Made by a program: the position numbers and the translations under genes. Positions 43,841-54,379 of a DNA stretch of 64,000 nucleotides are shown one piece after another. Origin of the DNA: Streptomyces sp. NRRL F-6676 (lineage in GTDB: Bacteria; Actinomycetota; Actinomycetes; Streptomycetales; Streptomycetaceae). The stretch spans positions 124,001 through 188,000 of the forward strand of contig NZ_JOHS01000008.1 of the NCBI RefSeq assembly GCF_000725625.1, given 5' to 3'. The notes beneath the pieces are model-generated. The model saw only the letters and a program-made list of their open reading frames with translations, was not told where the DNA came from and did no database searches. Within the stretch, counting starts at the first letter, position 1, and each line of letters begins with the position of its first letter.

Positions 43841-45055
43841 TCACCGCACCCCCCGAGCTCTTCCGCGTGCCCGCGCCCTACCCGCGGAGCGCAACGCAAG
43901 GGTCAGTGCCGTCGCCGTCGTCAGTGCCGCCGCGCCTACCAGGAGGACCGACTCCGGGGAGCCCGCGCCGTCCTGGGCGTGGGGCCGGGCCGGTGCGCCG
44001 GGGTGGGCCTTCGCCGGGGTGGAGGCAGGGCCCGGCGATGCGGGCCGGTGGGGTGTCAGGGAACCCACCGCCGTCACATGGCCCTCCGCCCCGAACCCCC
44101 AGTCGAGCAGCGCCCGCGCCTCCTCGTACACCTGGAAGCCCCCGCCCGCCTGGGGGTGGAGCACCGTCACGACGAGCGTGTGCCCGCCCCGGTGCGCCGC
44201 CGCGATCAGCGTGTTGCCCGCGTTGCTGGTGTAGCCGTTCTTGACGCCGATCAGACCGGGGTACGGCGCCACCCCGTCGGCCCCGGTGAGCAGGCGGTTG
44301 GTGTTCTGGATGCCGTACGGCTGCCCGTACCCGGGGAAGTACGCCACGGGCGTGTCGCAGTAGCGGGCGAAGTCGGGGTCGTGCAGTCCGGCGCGGCCGA
44401 AGACGGCGAGGTCGTACGCCGAGGACACCTGCCCCGGCCGGTCGTAGCCGTCGGGCGAGACCACATGGGTGTCGAGCGCACCCAGTTCCCGCGCCTTTGA
44501 CCGCATCTGACGGGTGGTGGCCTCCAGGCCGCCGTTCATCGCGGCCAGGACGTGCACCGCGTCGTTGCCCGAGCTGAGGAAGACCCCGCGCCACAGGTCG
44601 GCCACGGTGTAGGTGAGCCCCTCGGCGACACCGACGAGGCTGCTGCCGGGGCCGATGCCCTCGAGTTCCGGCTCGCTGACGGTGTGCCGGGCGTCGCTCG
44701 GCAGCGCGGGGAGCACGGTGAGCGCGAACAGGGTCTTCAGCGTGCTCGCGGGCGGCAGCGGACGGTGCGCGTCGTGCGCGGCGAGCACGTCCCCGGTGTC
44801 GGCGTCGGCCACCAGCCAGGAGAGCGCGGAGACCTCGGGCACCGCGGGAGCTCCCGCCCGCGGCCGTACCCGCGTGCCGGCCCCGTCGGACGCCGCGCTC
44901 GGCGGGGAAGCCGGCGCCGGTGCCGAGGACATCCCTGGCGCAGGTGCCGACGGGCCCGTGTCGGCGGCGGACGAGCCCGGCGCGAGGGCGAGCGCGCCGA
45001 CCGCGCAGACGGCGGCGCCACAGACGGCAATGCGGTGTGAGAAGCCGAGGGTCAT
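43841..45055 (-). CDS. D-alanyl-D-alanine carboxypeptidase, S11 family
   Basis: The 404-residue protein has a signal peptide (residues 1-31), a low-complexity Ala/Pro segment, and a penicillin-binding transpeptidase-like domain. Motifs are Ser104-x-x-Lys107 in PASTLKTLF, Ser162-Gly-Asn164 in SSGND, and Lys272-Asn-Gly274 in IGVKNGYTS, in place of the usual KTG. It ends with a membrane anchor (residues about 370-390) and an Arg-rich tail. It trims D-Ala from peptidoglycan stem peptides at the cell surface. Confidence 0.92.
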   Translation of the reverse strand: MTLGFSHRIAVCGAAVCAVGALALAPGSSAADTGPSAPAPGMSSAPAPASPPSAASDGAGTRVRPRAGAPAVPEVSALSWLVADADTGDVLAAHDAHRPLPPASTLKTLFALTVLPALPSDARHTVSEPELEGIGPGSSLVGVAEGLTYTVADLWRGVFLSSGNDAVHVLAAMNGGLEATTRQMRSKARELGALDTHVVSPDGYDRPGQVSSAYDLAVFGRAGLHDPDFARYCDTPVAYFPGYGQPYGIQNTNRLLTGADGVAPYPGLIGVKNGYTSNAGNTLIAAAHRGGHTLVVTVLHPQAGGGFQVYEEARALLDWGFGAEGHVTAVGSLTPHRPASPGPASTPAKAHPGAPARPHAQDGAGSPESVLLVGAAALTTATALTLALRSAGRARARGRARGVR

Positions 45056-45218
45056 ACCGGCAACGGTCGGGAAAGGAGGCCGTCCGCGCCGGTCGGGCCG
45101 GTCCGAACGGGCGGATCCGGCACCCGGTTGCCGCAGCGGCCGCGCGGCGTACGGACACCGGGCGGGCGGAAGGTGCGTGGCGCCGCCGGTACCGGGGCCG
45201 CCGTACGGCCCCCGCTCA

Positions 45219-46388
45219 TTACTGCCGCAGCGTCGGCTGCACCTGGTGCAGGAACGTGGCGTTGTCCGGGGTCGCGCGCAGACGTTGCAGCAGTGTCTCG
45301 TAGCCGTTCGGCCCCTGGGCCTGGCCGTCGCGGGACACGAGCGCCCGGCGCAGGCCGCGCACGGTGGTCAACTCGCTCTGCGGGATGAGGAGTTCCTCAC
45401 GCCGGGTGCCGGAGGCGGCGAGGTCCACGGCGGGGAAGACGCGCCGGCCGGCCAGGGTGCGGTCCAGCCGCAGTTCCATGTTGCCGGTGCTCTTGAGCTC
45501 CTCGAAGAAGTAGTCGTCGGCGCGGGAGCCGGTCTCCACCAGGGCGGTGGCCAGGATGGTGAGCGAGCCGCCCTCCTCGGCGAGCCGCGCGGCGCCGAAG
45601 AACCGCTTCGGGCCGAGCAGCGCCGCCGCGTCGACGCCGCCGCTGAGCGTGCGGCCGCCGGAGCCTGCCGCGTTGTTGTGGGCGCGGCACAGCCGGGTCA
45701 GCGAGTCGAGCAGGATCACCACGTCACGGCCCTGCTCGACGAGCCGCTTGGCGCGCTCCACGACGAGTTCGGCGAGTGCGATGTGCTGCTTGGGCGTCCG
45801 GTCGAAGGTGGAGGCGTAGACCTCGCCGCGCACCGAGCGCCGCATGTCGGTCACCTCCTCGGGCCGTTCGTCGAGCAGGACCACCATGAGGTGGCACTCG
45901 GGGTGGTTGCCGGCCACGGCCGCGGCGATCTGCTGGAGCAGTACGGTCTTGCCGGTCTTGGGCGGGGCGACGAGCAGCCCGCGCTGCCCCTTGCCGACCG
46001 GCGCGAGCAGGTCCATCAGGCGTCCGGAGACCCCGCTCGCCGGGTGTTCCAGACGCAGCCGCTCGCGCGGGTGCAGCGGGGTGAGGTCGTGGAAGTGCGG
46101 CCGCCGCCGGGCCTCGGCGGGCGTACGGCCGCCGACCAGAGCGACGTCGGCCAGGGCGCCGCGGTCGCCGAGCGTGCCCTCGACGTGGTCACCGGCGCGC
46201 AGCCCGTACCGGCGGACCAGCGCGGCCGGGACCTCGGCGTCGGCGGGCGCGGGAAGGAAGTCGCCGGTGCGCAGGTGGCCCTTCCCGTGCCGGTCGAGGT
46301 CGAGGAGACCGGCGGCGGTGCGCGTCTGCCGTGTCGCGGGGGGTCGTTCGAGGGTGGGTCTGGTGGTGGATGCCGTAGTGGTCGTCAT
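45219..46388 (-). CDS. rho: Short Rho-type transcription termination factor (paralogue)
   Basis: The protein has 389 residues, much shorter than the main Streptomyces Rho, which has a large N-terminal insertion. It keeps the OB-like RNA-binding region, the P-loop APPKTGKT (Lys147), Walker B-type LLDSLTRLCRAHN, and the R-loop-like GGSLTILATALVETGSRADD. The N-terminal 30 residues are Thr/Arg-rich and differ from E. coli. It may be a second Rho that acts under special conditions; whether it terminates transcription is not shown. Its ATG overlaps no neighbour and has a 275-nt leader (46389-46662). Confidence 0.92.
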   Translation of the reverse strand: MTTTTASTTRPTLERPPATRQTRTAAGLLDLDRHGKGHLRTGDFLPAPADAEVPAALVRRYGLRAGDHVEGTLGDRGALADVALVGGRTPAEARRRPHFHDLTPLHPRERLRLEHPASGVSGRLMDLLAPVGKGQRGLLVAPPKTGKTVLLQQIAAAVAGNHPECHLMVVLLDERPEEVTDMRRSVRGEVYASTFDRTPKQHIALAELVVERAKRLVEQGRDVVILLDSLTRLCRAHNNAAGSGGRTLSGGVDAAALLGPKRFFGAARLAEEGGSLTILATALVETGSRADDYFFEELKSTGNMELRLDRTLAGRRVFPAVDLAASGTRREELLIPQSELTTVRGLRRALVSRDGQAQGPNGYETLLQRLRATPDNATFLHQVQPTLRQ

Positions 46389-46696
46389 GAGGAGGGTGGT
46401 CCTTTCGGAACGGACGCGGAAGCACGCGGAAGGGGAGGGGGCCGCGAGGGGGAGGGCCTGTGGGCACGTCTCCACGGGGCGGCGGGAACGGCGTCCCGGG
46501 CGCGGTTCCGCTACGGGAACCGCCATGACGGCCGCGAGGACCGTCGGGTCGGCGGGATGCCGGGTGGGAAGCCACCGGCCGGTCGTACGACGACGGGCGG
46601 GGCGGCGGAACGGGAGTGAACAGTTGCACCGGCGCCCCGGACGGGGCGTGAACACAGGTGCTGTTCGCACTGTAGCACTGGCCTCGACGGCGTCAA
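46389..46696 (-). promoter_or_regulatory. Promoter and long C-rich leader of the short rho gene
   Basis: On the minus strand, TTGACG (46691-46696) and TACAGT (46669-46674) are 16 bp apart, a good -35/-10 pair. The transcript would start near 46662, leaving about 275 nt before the rho ATG. The RNA from about 46480 to the ATG is clearly richer in C than in G, like a Rho-binding rut region. AAAGGA lies 12 bases before the ATG. Confidence 0.55.
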
Positions 46697-46883
46697 CGCC
46701 CCGGCGGCCGGGCTTGTTCCCCGACGGCGGCGTCCACGGAGGCGGCGGCGAGCCCGTGCCGGCCGGGCGGGGGCGGGACGGAACGTGCGCACGGGGCGAC
46801 GACAGGCGACCGGGGCCGATACCCGCGGGACGTGTACGAGGCTGCCCCGACCGGGTGCGCGGTTGCGCATAGGCTGTGCGGTG

Positions 46884-47627
46884 ATGTTCTCTCCCCAGGG
46901 GCCCGGCCTCCGTGAACTGGCCGTCCAGGCGCTGTCGTCCGTCGAACACGGCTACGACCTCCTCGCGCCCAAGTTCGACCACACGCCGTTCCGTACGTCG
47001 GACACCGTCCTGGACGCGGTGGCCCGCGCGCTCACGGACCTCGGCCCCTTCGACCGCGGCCTCGACCTGTGCTGCGGCACCGGGGCGGGGATGGACGTGC
47101 TGCGGTCGGTGTGCGGCGCGAGCGTCACCGGTGTCGACATCAGCGCGGGCATGCTCACGGTGGGGCGGGAGCGCTCGGCCGGGCGGGGCGCGGCGACGCC
47201 CCCGCGCGTCGACTGGGTGCGCGGGGACGCCCTGGCCCTGCCCTTCGGGCCGGTCTTCGACCTGGCCGTCAGCTTCGGCGCGTTCGGGCACTTCCTGCCC
47301 CGGGAGTTGCCGGCGCTGTTCGCCCAGGTCCACTCCGTGCTGCGGCCGGGCGGGCGGTTCGCGTTCCCGATCGGCGCCCCGCCGCCCCTCGCCTCGCCCT
47401 GGTACTGGGCCCTGCTCGGCTTCGACACGGCGATGCGGGTGCGCAACGCGGTGTGGCGGCCGCCGTTCGTCATGTACTACCGGACGTTCCGCCTCGGCGA
47501 CGTCCTGTGCGCGCTGAACGGCGCGGGCTTCGCGACCGGACTGCGCGCCCTGCCGGAGTTCGGTCGGCGGCCGGACGGCAGCCCGCGCGGGCGACTGGTC
47601 GTCGCGACGCGGGCCGCCGCCGGCTGA
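46884..47627 (+). CDS. Class I SAM-dependent methyltransferase
   Basis: The 247-residue protein starts at ATG 46884, with a GTG one codon upstream. It has the Rossmann SAM motif GLDLCCGTGAGMDVL near residue 58, an acidic VTGVDISAGML, and VRGDALALPFGPVFDLAVSFGAFGHF as motif II/III. It is a Methyltransf_11/25 type acting on a small molecule. The C-terminal part is hydrophobic (WYWALLGFDTAMRVR), which may bind a lipid-like substrate. It converges with the esterase gene, with only 16 bp between the stops. Confidence 0.87.
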   Translation: MFSPQGPGLRELAVQALSSVEHGYDLLAPKFDHTPFRTSDTVLDAVARALTDLGPFDRGLDLCCGTGAGMDVLRSVCGASVTGVDISAGMLTVGRERSAGRGAATPPRVDWVRGDALALPFGPVFDLAVSFGAFGHFLPRELPALFAQVHSVLRPGGRFAFPIGAPPPLASPWYWALLGFDTAMRVRNAVWRPPFVMYYRTFRLGDVLCALNGAGFATGLRALPEFGRRPDGSPRGRLVVATRAAAG

Positions 47628-47643
47628 CGTCCGGGGCGGGGAC

Positions 47644-48612
47644 TCAGATGCGGGCGGGGAGCCAGGCCAGCTGGGCCGCCTGCTGGTAGGGGCCGCCGCC
47701 CTCGTGGTCGTTGAAGTCGTACACCTCGATCGCCTTGTCCTCGCCCGCCCACGCGTTGAACGCGGCGAACACCGTGGACGGCGGGCAGGTCTGGTCCTCC
47801 AGGGCCGTCGAGAACAGGGCCGGGGCGTTGCCGCGGGCGGCGAAGTGCACGCCGTCGAAGTACGACAGGGTGCGCAGCACCTGCTCGGTGCGGCCGCGGC
47901 GGGTCTTGAGGTAGTTGCCGATCTCCCGGTACGGATCGCGGTCCGTCAGCGTCGTCGCGCGCGGGAAGTCGCACAGGAACGGCACGTCCGGGGCGACGGC
48001 GGCGAGGTCGGGCACGAGGCCGCCCACGGCGAGCGTGATCCCGCCGCCCTGGCTGACGCCGACGGCGGCGGTGCGGGCCGGGTCGGTGAGCGGATGGGAA
48101 CGGGCGGCCTCCACGGCGCGGACGGCGTCCGTGAACAGCCGCCGGTAGTAGTAGTCCTCCGGGTTGTCGATGCCGCGCGTCATGAACCCGGGGTAGGCGG
48201 GGCCGAAACCCACCGGGTCCGGGGTGTCACCGCCGCCGCCCCAGCCGCTGCCCTGGCCGCGGGTGTCCATCACGAAGTGGGCGAAGCCGGCGGACGCCCA
48301 CAGCAGGTGCGTGTGCGGCAGCCCGCGGCCGCCGCCGTAGCCGAGGAACTCGACGACGGTCGGCAGCGGGCCGTTGGCCCACGCCGGAACCGTCAGCCAG
48401 CCCTTGACCGGGTGGCCGCCGAAGCCGGCGAACGTGACGTCGTGCACCCGGACGGTCTTCAGCTGCGTCTCGACGGGCTCGAAGCGGGCGTCCAGGTCGT
48501 GGGCCCGGGCCTCGTTCAGTGTCTTCGCCCAGAACGCGTCGAAGTCCTCGGGTGCGACGGATGCGCTGCGGTAGTCGCGGAGCTCGTCCAGGGGAAGATC
48601 GAACAGGGCCAT
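47644..48612 (-). CDS. Acetyl-xylan esterase/cephalosporin-C deacetylase family (AXE1)
   Basis: The 322-residue protein starts MALFDLPLDELRDYRSASVAPEDFDAFWAKTL. The CE7 family layout is clear: RGQGSGWGGGG oxyanion loop, nucleophile Ser187 in VGVSQGGG, catalytic Asp in ALEDQTCPPS, and His in DFNDHEGGG. CE7 enzymes deacetylate xylo-oligosaccharides and cephalosporin C and are usually hexameric and cytoplasmic; no signal peptide is seen here. AAGGCGG lies 6-7 bases before the ATG. Confidence 0.93.
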   Translation of the reverse strand: MALFDLPLDELRDYRSASVAPEDFDAFWAKTLNEARAHDLDARFEPVETQLKTVRVHDVTFAGFGGHPVKGWLTVPAWANGPLPTVVEFLGYGGGRGLPHTHLLWASAGFAHFVMDTRGQGSGWGGGGDTPDPVGFGPAYPGFMTRGIDNPEDYYYRRLFTDAVRAVEAARSHPLTDPARTAAVGVSQGGGITLAVGGLVPDLAAVAPDVPFLCDFPRATTLTDRDPYREIGNYLKTRRGRTEQVLRTLSYFDGVHFAARGNAPALFSTALEDQTCPPSTVFAAFNAWAGEDKAIEVYDFNDHEGGGPYQQAAQLAWLPARI

Positions 48613-48720
48613 CGAGGACCGCCTTCTGCAACATCGGGTGCCGGCCCGGGTGGCCGTACGCGAGTGATCACACGGTACGTGGCGGGCGGGGTGTGCAGAA
48701 GGGGGGTCTGGAAAGGGCTT

Positions 48721-48806
48721 TCGCCCGCTCGTCGCCCGCTCGTCGCCCGGTCGGTACCCGGTCGGCACGCGGTCGGCACCCGGTCGTCGCCCGGCTTTCG
48801 CCGGGC
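48721..48806. repeat. Seven 11-bp tandem repeats and a hairpin
   Basis: Units TCGCCCGCTCG, TCGCCCGCTCG, TCGCCCGGTCG, GTACCCGGTCG, GCACGCGGTCG, GCACCCGGTCG and TCGCCCGGCTT run from 48721 to 48797. CCCGGC and GCCGGG (48790-48805) then form a stem with a TTTC loop, a likely terminator for the minus-strand gene ending at 48832. They lie between its stop and the esterase start. Confidence 0.8.
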
Positions 48807-48831
48807 TTTCAGGGGGCGGGCCGGGCGGCGT

Positions 48832-49419
48832 TCACGGGGTCCGGTTGCGCCACTCCGGTTCCGTGCGCTCCCACTCGCGTTCCCACTCCGCCATGCGGTG
48901 CCGTTCGCCGACGCGGCGGACGGTGAGCCGGCCGACGAGGAGCACGGTGGCGGCGCCGCCCGTGGCCCAGATGCCGGTGGTCAGCGCGTGCTGCCAGACC
49001 GTCGTGTCGGTCATCGGCGCGTCCACGCCGTGCCCCTGGCGGTCCAGCCAGACCTCGGCCCGGTCGCCCTGCCGGCTGCCGGCCGGTACCAGGGCGCGCC
49101 CGGTCCGCGCGGTGTCCGAGTGGGGGACGGTCCACCGCACCTCCACGCGGTACAGCGGCTGTTTGCCGCCCTCCGTGGAGGAGACGGCGGCGGGCGCGTC
49201 CTCGAGCAGGACGGCGGAGACCTGGTGGCGTGCGGCGCGCTGGGCGGTGGCCTGGGCGCGCGCGTCGTCGTACGCGCGCAGACCGGCGACGGCGCCGGCG
49301 AGTGGCGCGCCGACGAAGAGGAGGACGGCGACGATCAGGGCCGCCCATGCCTCGAAGACGTCCGAGCGGCGGCGCAGCGGATTGCGACGCCAGCGCCAGC
49401 CGCGCACCCGGGTTCGCAT
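48832..49419 (-). CDS. Rv1733c-family membrane protein, second paralogue
   Basis: The protein has 195 residues; ATG 49419 is chosen because GAGGAGG ends 5 bases upstream (an ATG nine codons upstream lacks one). It has the family signature RGWRWRRNPLRRRSDVFEAWAALIVAVLLF, two membrane segments (about 26-46 and 140-160), and an external domain with YRVEVRWTVPHSDTARTGRALVPAGSRQGDRAEVWLDRQGHGVDAPM. It is clearly related to the product of 25500-26105. Function unknown. Confidence 0.87.
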   Translation of the reverse strand: MRTRVRGWRWRRNPLRRRSDVFEAWAALIVAVLLFVGAPLAGAVAGLRAYDDARAQATAQRAARHQVSAVLLEDAPAAVSSTEGGKQPLYRVEVRWTVPHSDTARTGRALVPAGSRQGDRAEVWLDRQGHGVDAPMTDTTVWQHALTTGIWATGGAATVLLVGRLTVRRVGERHRMAEWEREWERTEPEWRNRTP

Positions 49420-49635
49420 CTCGACCTCCTCGCCGCTCGGGTTCACCCCGGCCGGCGTCCCGCGCCGGGGCGACGGCGTTCGGCCCCCTGTCGATTCTCC
49501 GCCCTGACCGAGGTGCGGCGCACCTGCGGAGTGCCCGCGGGGGGCCGCCCGAAACGGGGCGCCTCCGGCGGTGGGGAGGGACTGCGCGGGGCGGGGCCGT
49601 TCGGCGGCCGACGATGATCCTTCAGATGAGGGCCG

Positions 49636-50085
49636 TCAGCCGGCGGGGTCGGGTCCCGGCCCCGCGGACGACGCGTTGTAGCGGACCAGGTAGTCCGCGA
49701 ACCGCGCGAGGTCCTCCTCGGGCCAGTCCGCCAGCCGGTCCTGGAACGCCCGGCGCCGCCGGTCCGTGACCCGCGCCAGGATGCGCGTGCCCGCCTCCGT
49801 CAGGTGGAGCTCCTGCACCCGGTGGTCCTCCGCCGCGAGCCGCCGCTCGATCAGCCCGGCCCGCTCCAGCGCGGTGACCTGCCGGCTCACCGTCGACTTG
49901 TCGAGCGCGTAGTGCGCGGCCAGGTCGGTCGCCCGGCACCCCCCGCTGTCCTCCAGATGCCCCAGCAGCGTGTACGACACCAGGGACAGCTCCGGATGCA
50001 TCCGCCCCGCCGACGCCCTGGCCCGGCGGGCGAACGCCGTCAGCTCGCGGTGGATCGTCTCGACGGACCGCTCGGCCGCACTCAC
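49636..50085 (-). CDS. MarR family transcriptional regulator
   Basis: The 149-residue protein starts at GTG 50085. It has a MarR dimerisation helix and winged helix (LAAHYALDKSTVSRQVTALERAGLIERRLAAEDHRVQELHLTEAGTRIL). It diverges from the PrmC-like/FadH-like genes. A half-site GTACAACTAG (50112-50121) about 27 bp upstream of its start matches one arm of the perfect palindrome at 51112-51131 with one change. This suggests it regulates both itself and the FadH-like gene. Confidence 0.92.
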   Translation of the reverse strand: MSAAERSVETIHRELTAFARRARASAGRMHPELSLVSYTLLGHLEDSGGCRATDLAAHYALDKSTVSRQVTALERAGLIERRLAAEDHRVQELHLTEAGTRILARVTDRRRRAFQDRLADWPEEDLARFADYLVRYNASSAGPGPDPAG

Positions 50086-50328
50086 GGAACGGAACCCCCT
50101 TCGGTTGCGCAGTACAACTAGCCTACGGCCCCGGCCGCGGAGGTCACGGCCCGGCTGCTAGGGTGACCGTCCCGGTGCGGACGGCCCCGCCGGGACCGGA
50201 CGAGGAGGTGAGACCCATTACCGCAGTGTCAGGTCGGGTGCTCTCACCCCCGCGCGGCGCGAACCGCTAGCCGCCGGCCGGGAAGGGGAGCGCCTTCGGC
50301 TCACTCCCCGAAAGGCCCCTTGGCTGTC

Positions 50329-51105
50329 ATGCCTTCCCCTGTACTCGCCTCCGTCGTCACCACCCTGCGCGCTGCCGGCTGCGTCTTCGCCGAGGACGAG
50401 GCGGAGTTGATTTTCGCCGCTGCCCGTACACCCGCCGAGGTCACCGCCATGGTCGACCGCCGGGTCGCCGGCGAGCCGCTGGAACTCGTCGTCGGCTGGG
50501 CCGAGTTCCACGGTCTGCGGATCACCGTCGAACCCGGCGTGTTCGTTCCCCGCCGCCGTACCGAGTTCCTCGTCGACCAGGCCCTCGCCCACGCCCCCGG
50601 TGCCCGTCTGGTCGTGGACCTGTGCTGCGGCTCGGGCGCGGTCGGCGCCGCCCTCGCCGCGTCGCTGGACGGACCGGAACTGCACGCCGCCGACATAGAA
50701 GAGGCGGCCGTGCGCTGCGCCCGCCGCAACGTCGCCCCGTACGGCGGCCACGTCCACGAGGGCGATCTGTACGCGGCCCTGCCGGGCGCGTTGCGCGGAC
50801 GGATCGACGTGCTCACCGCCAACGTGCCGTACGTGCCCAGCGACGAGGTGCGCCTGCTGCCGGCCGAGGCGCGCGAGCACGAACCGCTGGTCGCGCTGGA
50901 CGGCGGCGCCGACGGCCTCGACCTGTTGCGCCGGGTCGCCGCGGAGGCGCCCCACTGGCTGGGCCCCGGCGGCGGCCTGTTCGTCGAGACCAGTGAGCGG
51001 CAGGCCGCGGCGGCCGCGGCCGCCTTCTCCGGTGCCGGGCTCGAGACCCGGCTCGCTCAGTGGGAGGAGTTCGGGACGACGGTGGTGATCGGCCGCCGGG
51101 GGTGA
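50329..51105 (+). CDS. PrmC/HemK-like protein-glutamine N5-methyltransferase homologue
   Basis: The 258-residue protein starts at ATG 50329, with AAAGG upstream. A helical N-terminal domain (residues 1-80) is followed by a SAM fold: VVDLCCGSGAVGAALAA, ADIEEAAVRCARRN and the catalytic loop ANVPYVPSDEV at Asn165. Classical PrmC has NPPY; here it is NVPY. It matches the PrmC-like group of unknown substrate (TIGR03704 type) rather than the release-factor enzyme. The FadH-like gene follows after 81 bp. Confidence 0.86.
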   Translation: MPSPVLASVVTTLRAAGCVFAEDEAELIFAAARTPAEVTAMVDRRVAGEPLELVVGWAEFHGLRITVEPGVFVPRRRTEFLVDQALAHAPGARLVVDLCCGSGAVGAALAASLDGPELHAADIEEAAVRCARRNVAPYGGHVHEGDLYAALPGALRGRIDVLTANVPYVPSDEVRLLPAEAREHEPLVALDGGADGLDLLRRVAAEAPHWLGPGGGLFVETSERQAAAAAAAFSGAGLETRLAQWEEFGTTVVIGRRG

Positions 51106-51111
51106 GGACGG

Positions 51112-53202
<2,091 letters not shown>

Positions 53203-53244
53203 GGGCGGCCCTTGTTCGGGGTGGGCTCTTCCTAGGATGACGTC

Positions 53245-53799
53245 ATGTCACTCCCGCACGCGATCCTCACCGCCCTGCTCGAGAAGCCCTCGTCCGGGCT
53301 GGAGCTGACCCGCCGGTTCGACATGTCGATCGGCTACTTCTGGTCGGCGACGCACCAGCAGATCTATCGCGAGCTGGGAAAACTGGAGGGCCGGGGACAC
53401 ATCCGGGCACTCCCGGCCGAGCAGCCGGCCCGCGGGCAGAAGAAGGTGTACGAGGTCCTGCCCGCGGGCCGCGCCGAACTGGCCCGCTGGACCGCCGGGG
53501 CCCAGGACCCCAAGCCGCTGCGCGACACCCTGCTGCTGCGGCTGCGTGCCGCGGCCGTCGTCGGCACCGACGGGATCGAGGACGACCTGCGCCGCCATCT
53601 CGTCCTGCACGAACGGCAGTTGGCCGAGTACCGGGAGATCGAGGAGCGCGACTTCGGCCCCGGCCGGGACACCGCCCAGGACCGGCTGCGCCATCTGATC
53701 CTGCGCGCCGGCATCGACCTGGAGACCTTCTGGACCGGGTGGCTCACCCATGCCCTGGAGGAGTTCGGCCGGCTGCCCGCGGCGCCCCGGCCGGAGTAG
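53245..53799 (+). CDS. PadR-family transcriptional regulator
   Basis: The 184-residue protein starts MSLPHAILTALLEKPSSGLELTRRFDMSIGYFWSATHQQIYRELGKLEGRGHI, a PadR_N winged helix. It also has a C-terminal PadR_C (Vir_act_alpha_C) helical domain, ending LETFWTGWLTHALEEF. AGGA is 8 bases before ATG. It lies 42 bp behind fadH on the same strand and may be in the same operon. PadR regulators often respond to phenolic or drug-like compounds. Confidence 0.92.
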   Translation: MSLPHAILTALLEKPSSGLELTRRFDMSIGYFWSATHQQIYRELGKLEGRGHIRALPAEQPARGQKKVYEVLPAGRAELARWTAGAQDPKPLRDTLLLRLRAAAVVGTDGIEDDLRRHLVLHERQLAEYREIEERDFGPGRDTAQDRLRHLILRAGIDLETFWTGWLTHALEEFGRLPAAPRPE

Positions 53800-53824
53800 G
53801 GGCCCTGCAAGACGTGTCCGGCGG

Positions 53825-54379
53825 TCAGAGGTGGTGCGGGCGCCGGGTGCGGCGGCGCAGGTACCACGCGGTGGCGCCCACGCCGGCCGTGACCAGGACA
53901 CCGCCCGCCACCTTGGTGAGGGTGCCGTAGTCGCGGACCGATCCGCCGATCCCGCCCATGACACCCAGCGACGGGGACACGGCGGGCGAGGGGGTCGCGG
54001 GGGAGGGGGTGGCGGGCCTGCTGGTCGCCGACGGCGAGACGATGATCGGCTGGGTGCCCGCGGTCGAGCCGTTGGCGCACACCACGACCACCGTGAACGT
54101 CCCGCGGCCGACGTTCGACCAGGCCGCGGACTGGGTGCCGTTCGCCTGCGACAACGCGGTCTGCCGGCCCTGGGCGAAGTTCGACTGCCCGGGGGAGAGC
54201 AGCGAGGCGTTGCCGAAACTGCCGTTCACCTGCTTGCAGGCGGTGGTGGCCACCGACACCGTGGACCCCGCGGTGCTCACCGAGATGCCCGCGGCGGTGG
54301 CGGGCGAGGCCAGGGCCAGCGGCAGCGCGGCGGCGGTCGCGGCCAGGCCGGCGCGGGCCGATATCTGAGATCTACGCAT
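53825..54379 (-). CDS. Secreted protein with C-terminal membrane anchor
   Basis: The 184-residue protein has a signal peptide (residues 1-30, MRRSQISARAGLAATAAALPLALASPATAAG). A small beta-rich domain (30-110: GISVSTAGSTVSVATTACKQVNG, FAQGRQTALSQ, WSNVGRGTFTVVVVCANG, GTQPIIVS) has two cysteines, probably forming a disulfide. A Ser/Pro/Thr-rich stalk (110-135) is followed by a membrane helix (about 152-170) and a short RRRTRRPHHL tail. This is a surface protein with unknown function, common in Streptomyces. Confidence 0.78.
   Translation of the reverse strand: MRRSQISARAGLAATAAALPLALASPATAAGISVSTAGSTVSVATTACKQVNGSFGNASLLSPGQSNFAQGRQTALSQANGTQSAAWSNVGRGTFTVVVVCANGSTAGTQPIIVSPSATSRPATPSPATPSPAVSPSLGVMGGIGGSVRDYGTLTKVAGGVLVTAGVGATAWYLRRRTRRPHHL

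Noticed and set aside
46189..46629. Leader open frame (146 codons) upstream of the short rho gene
   Set aside because: The product is Pro/Arg-rich and extends into the rho coding region out of frame; there is no ribosome site. It reflects the C-rich leader rather than a leader peptide.
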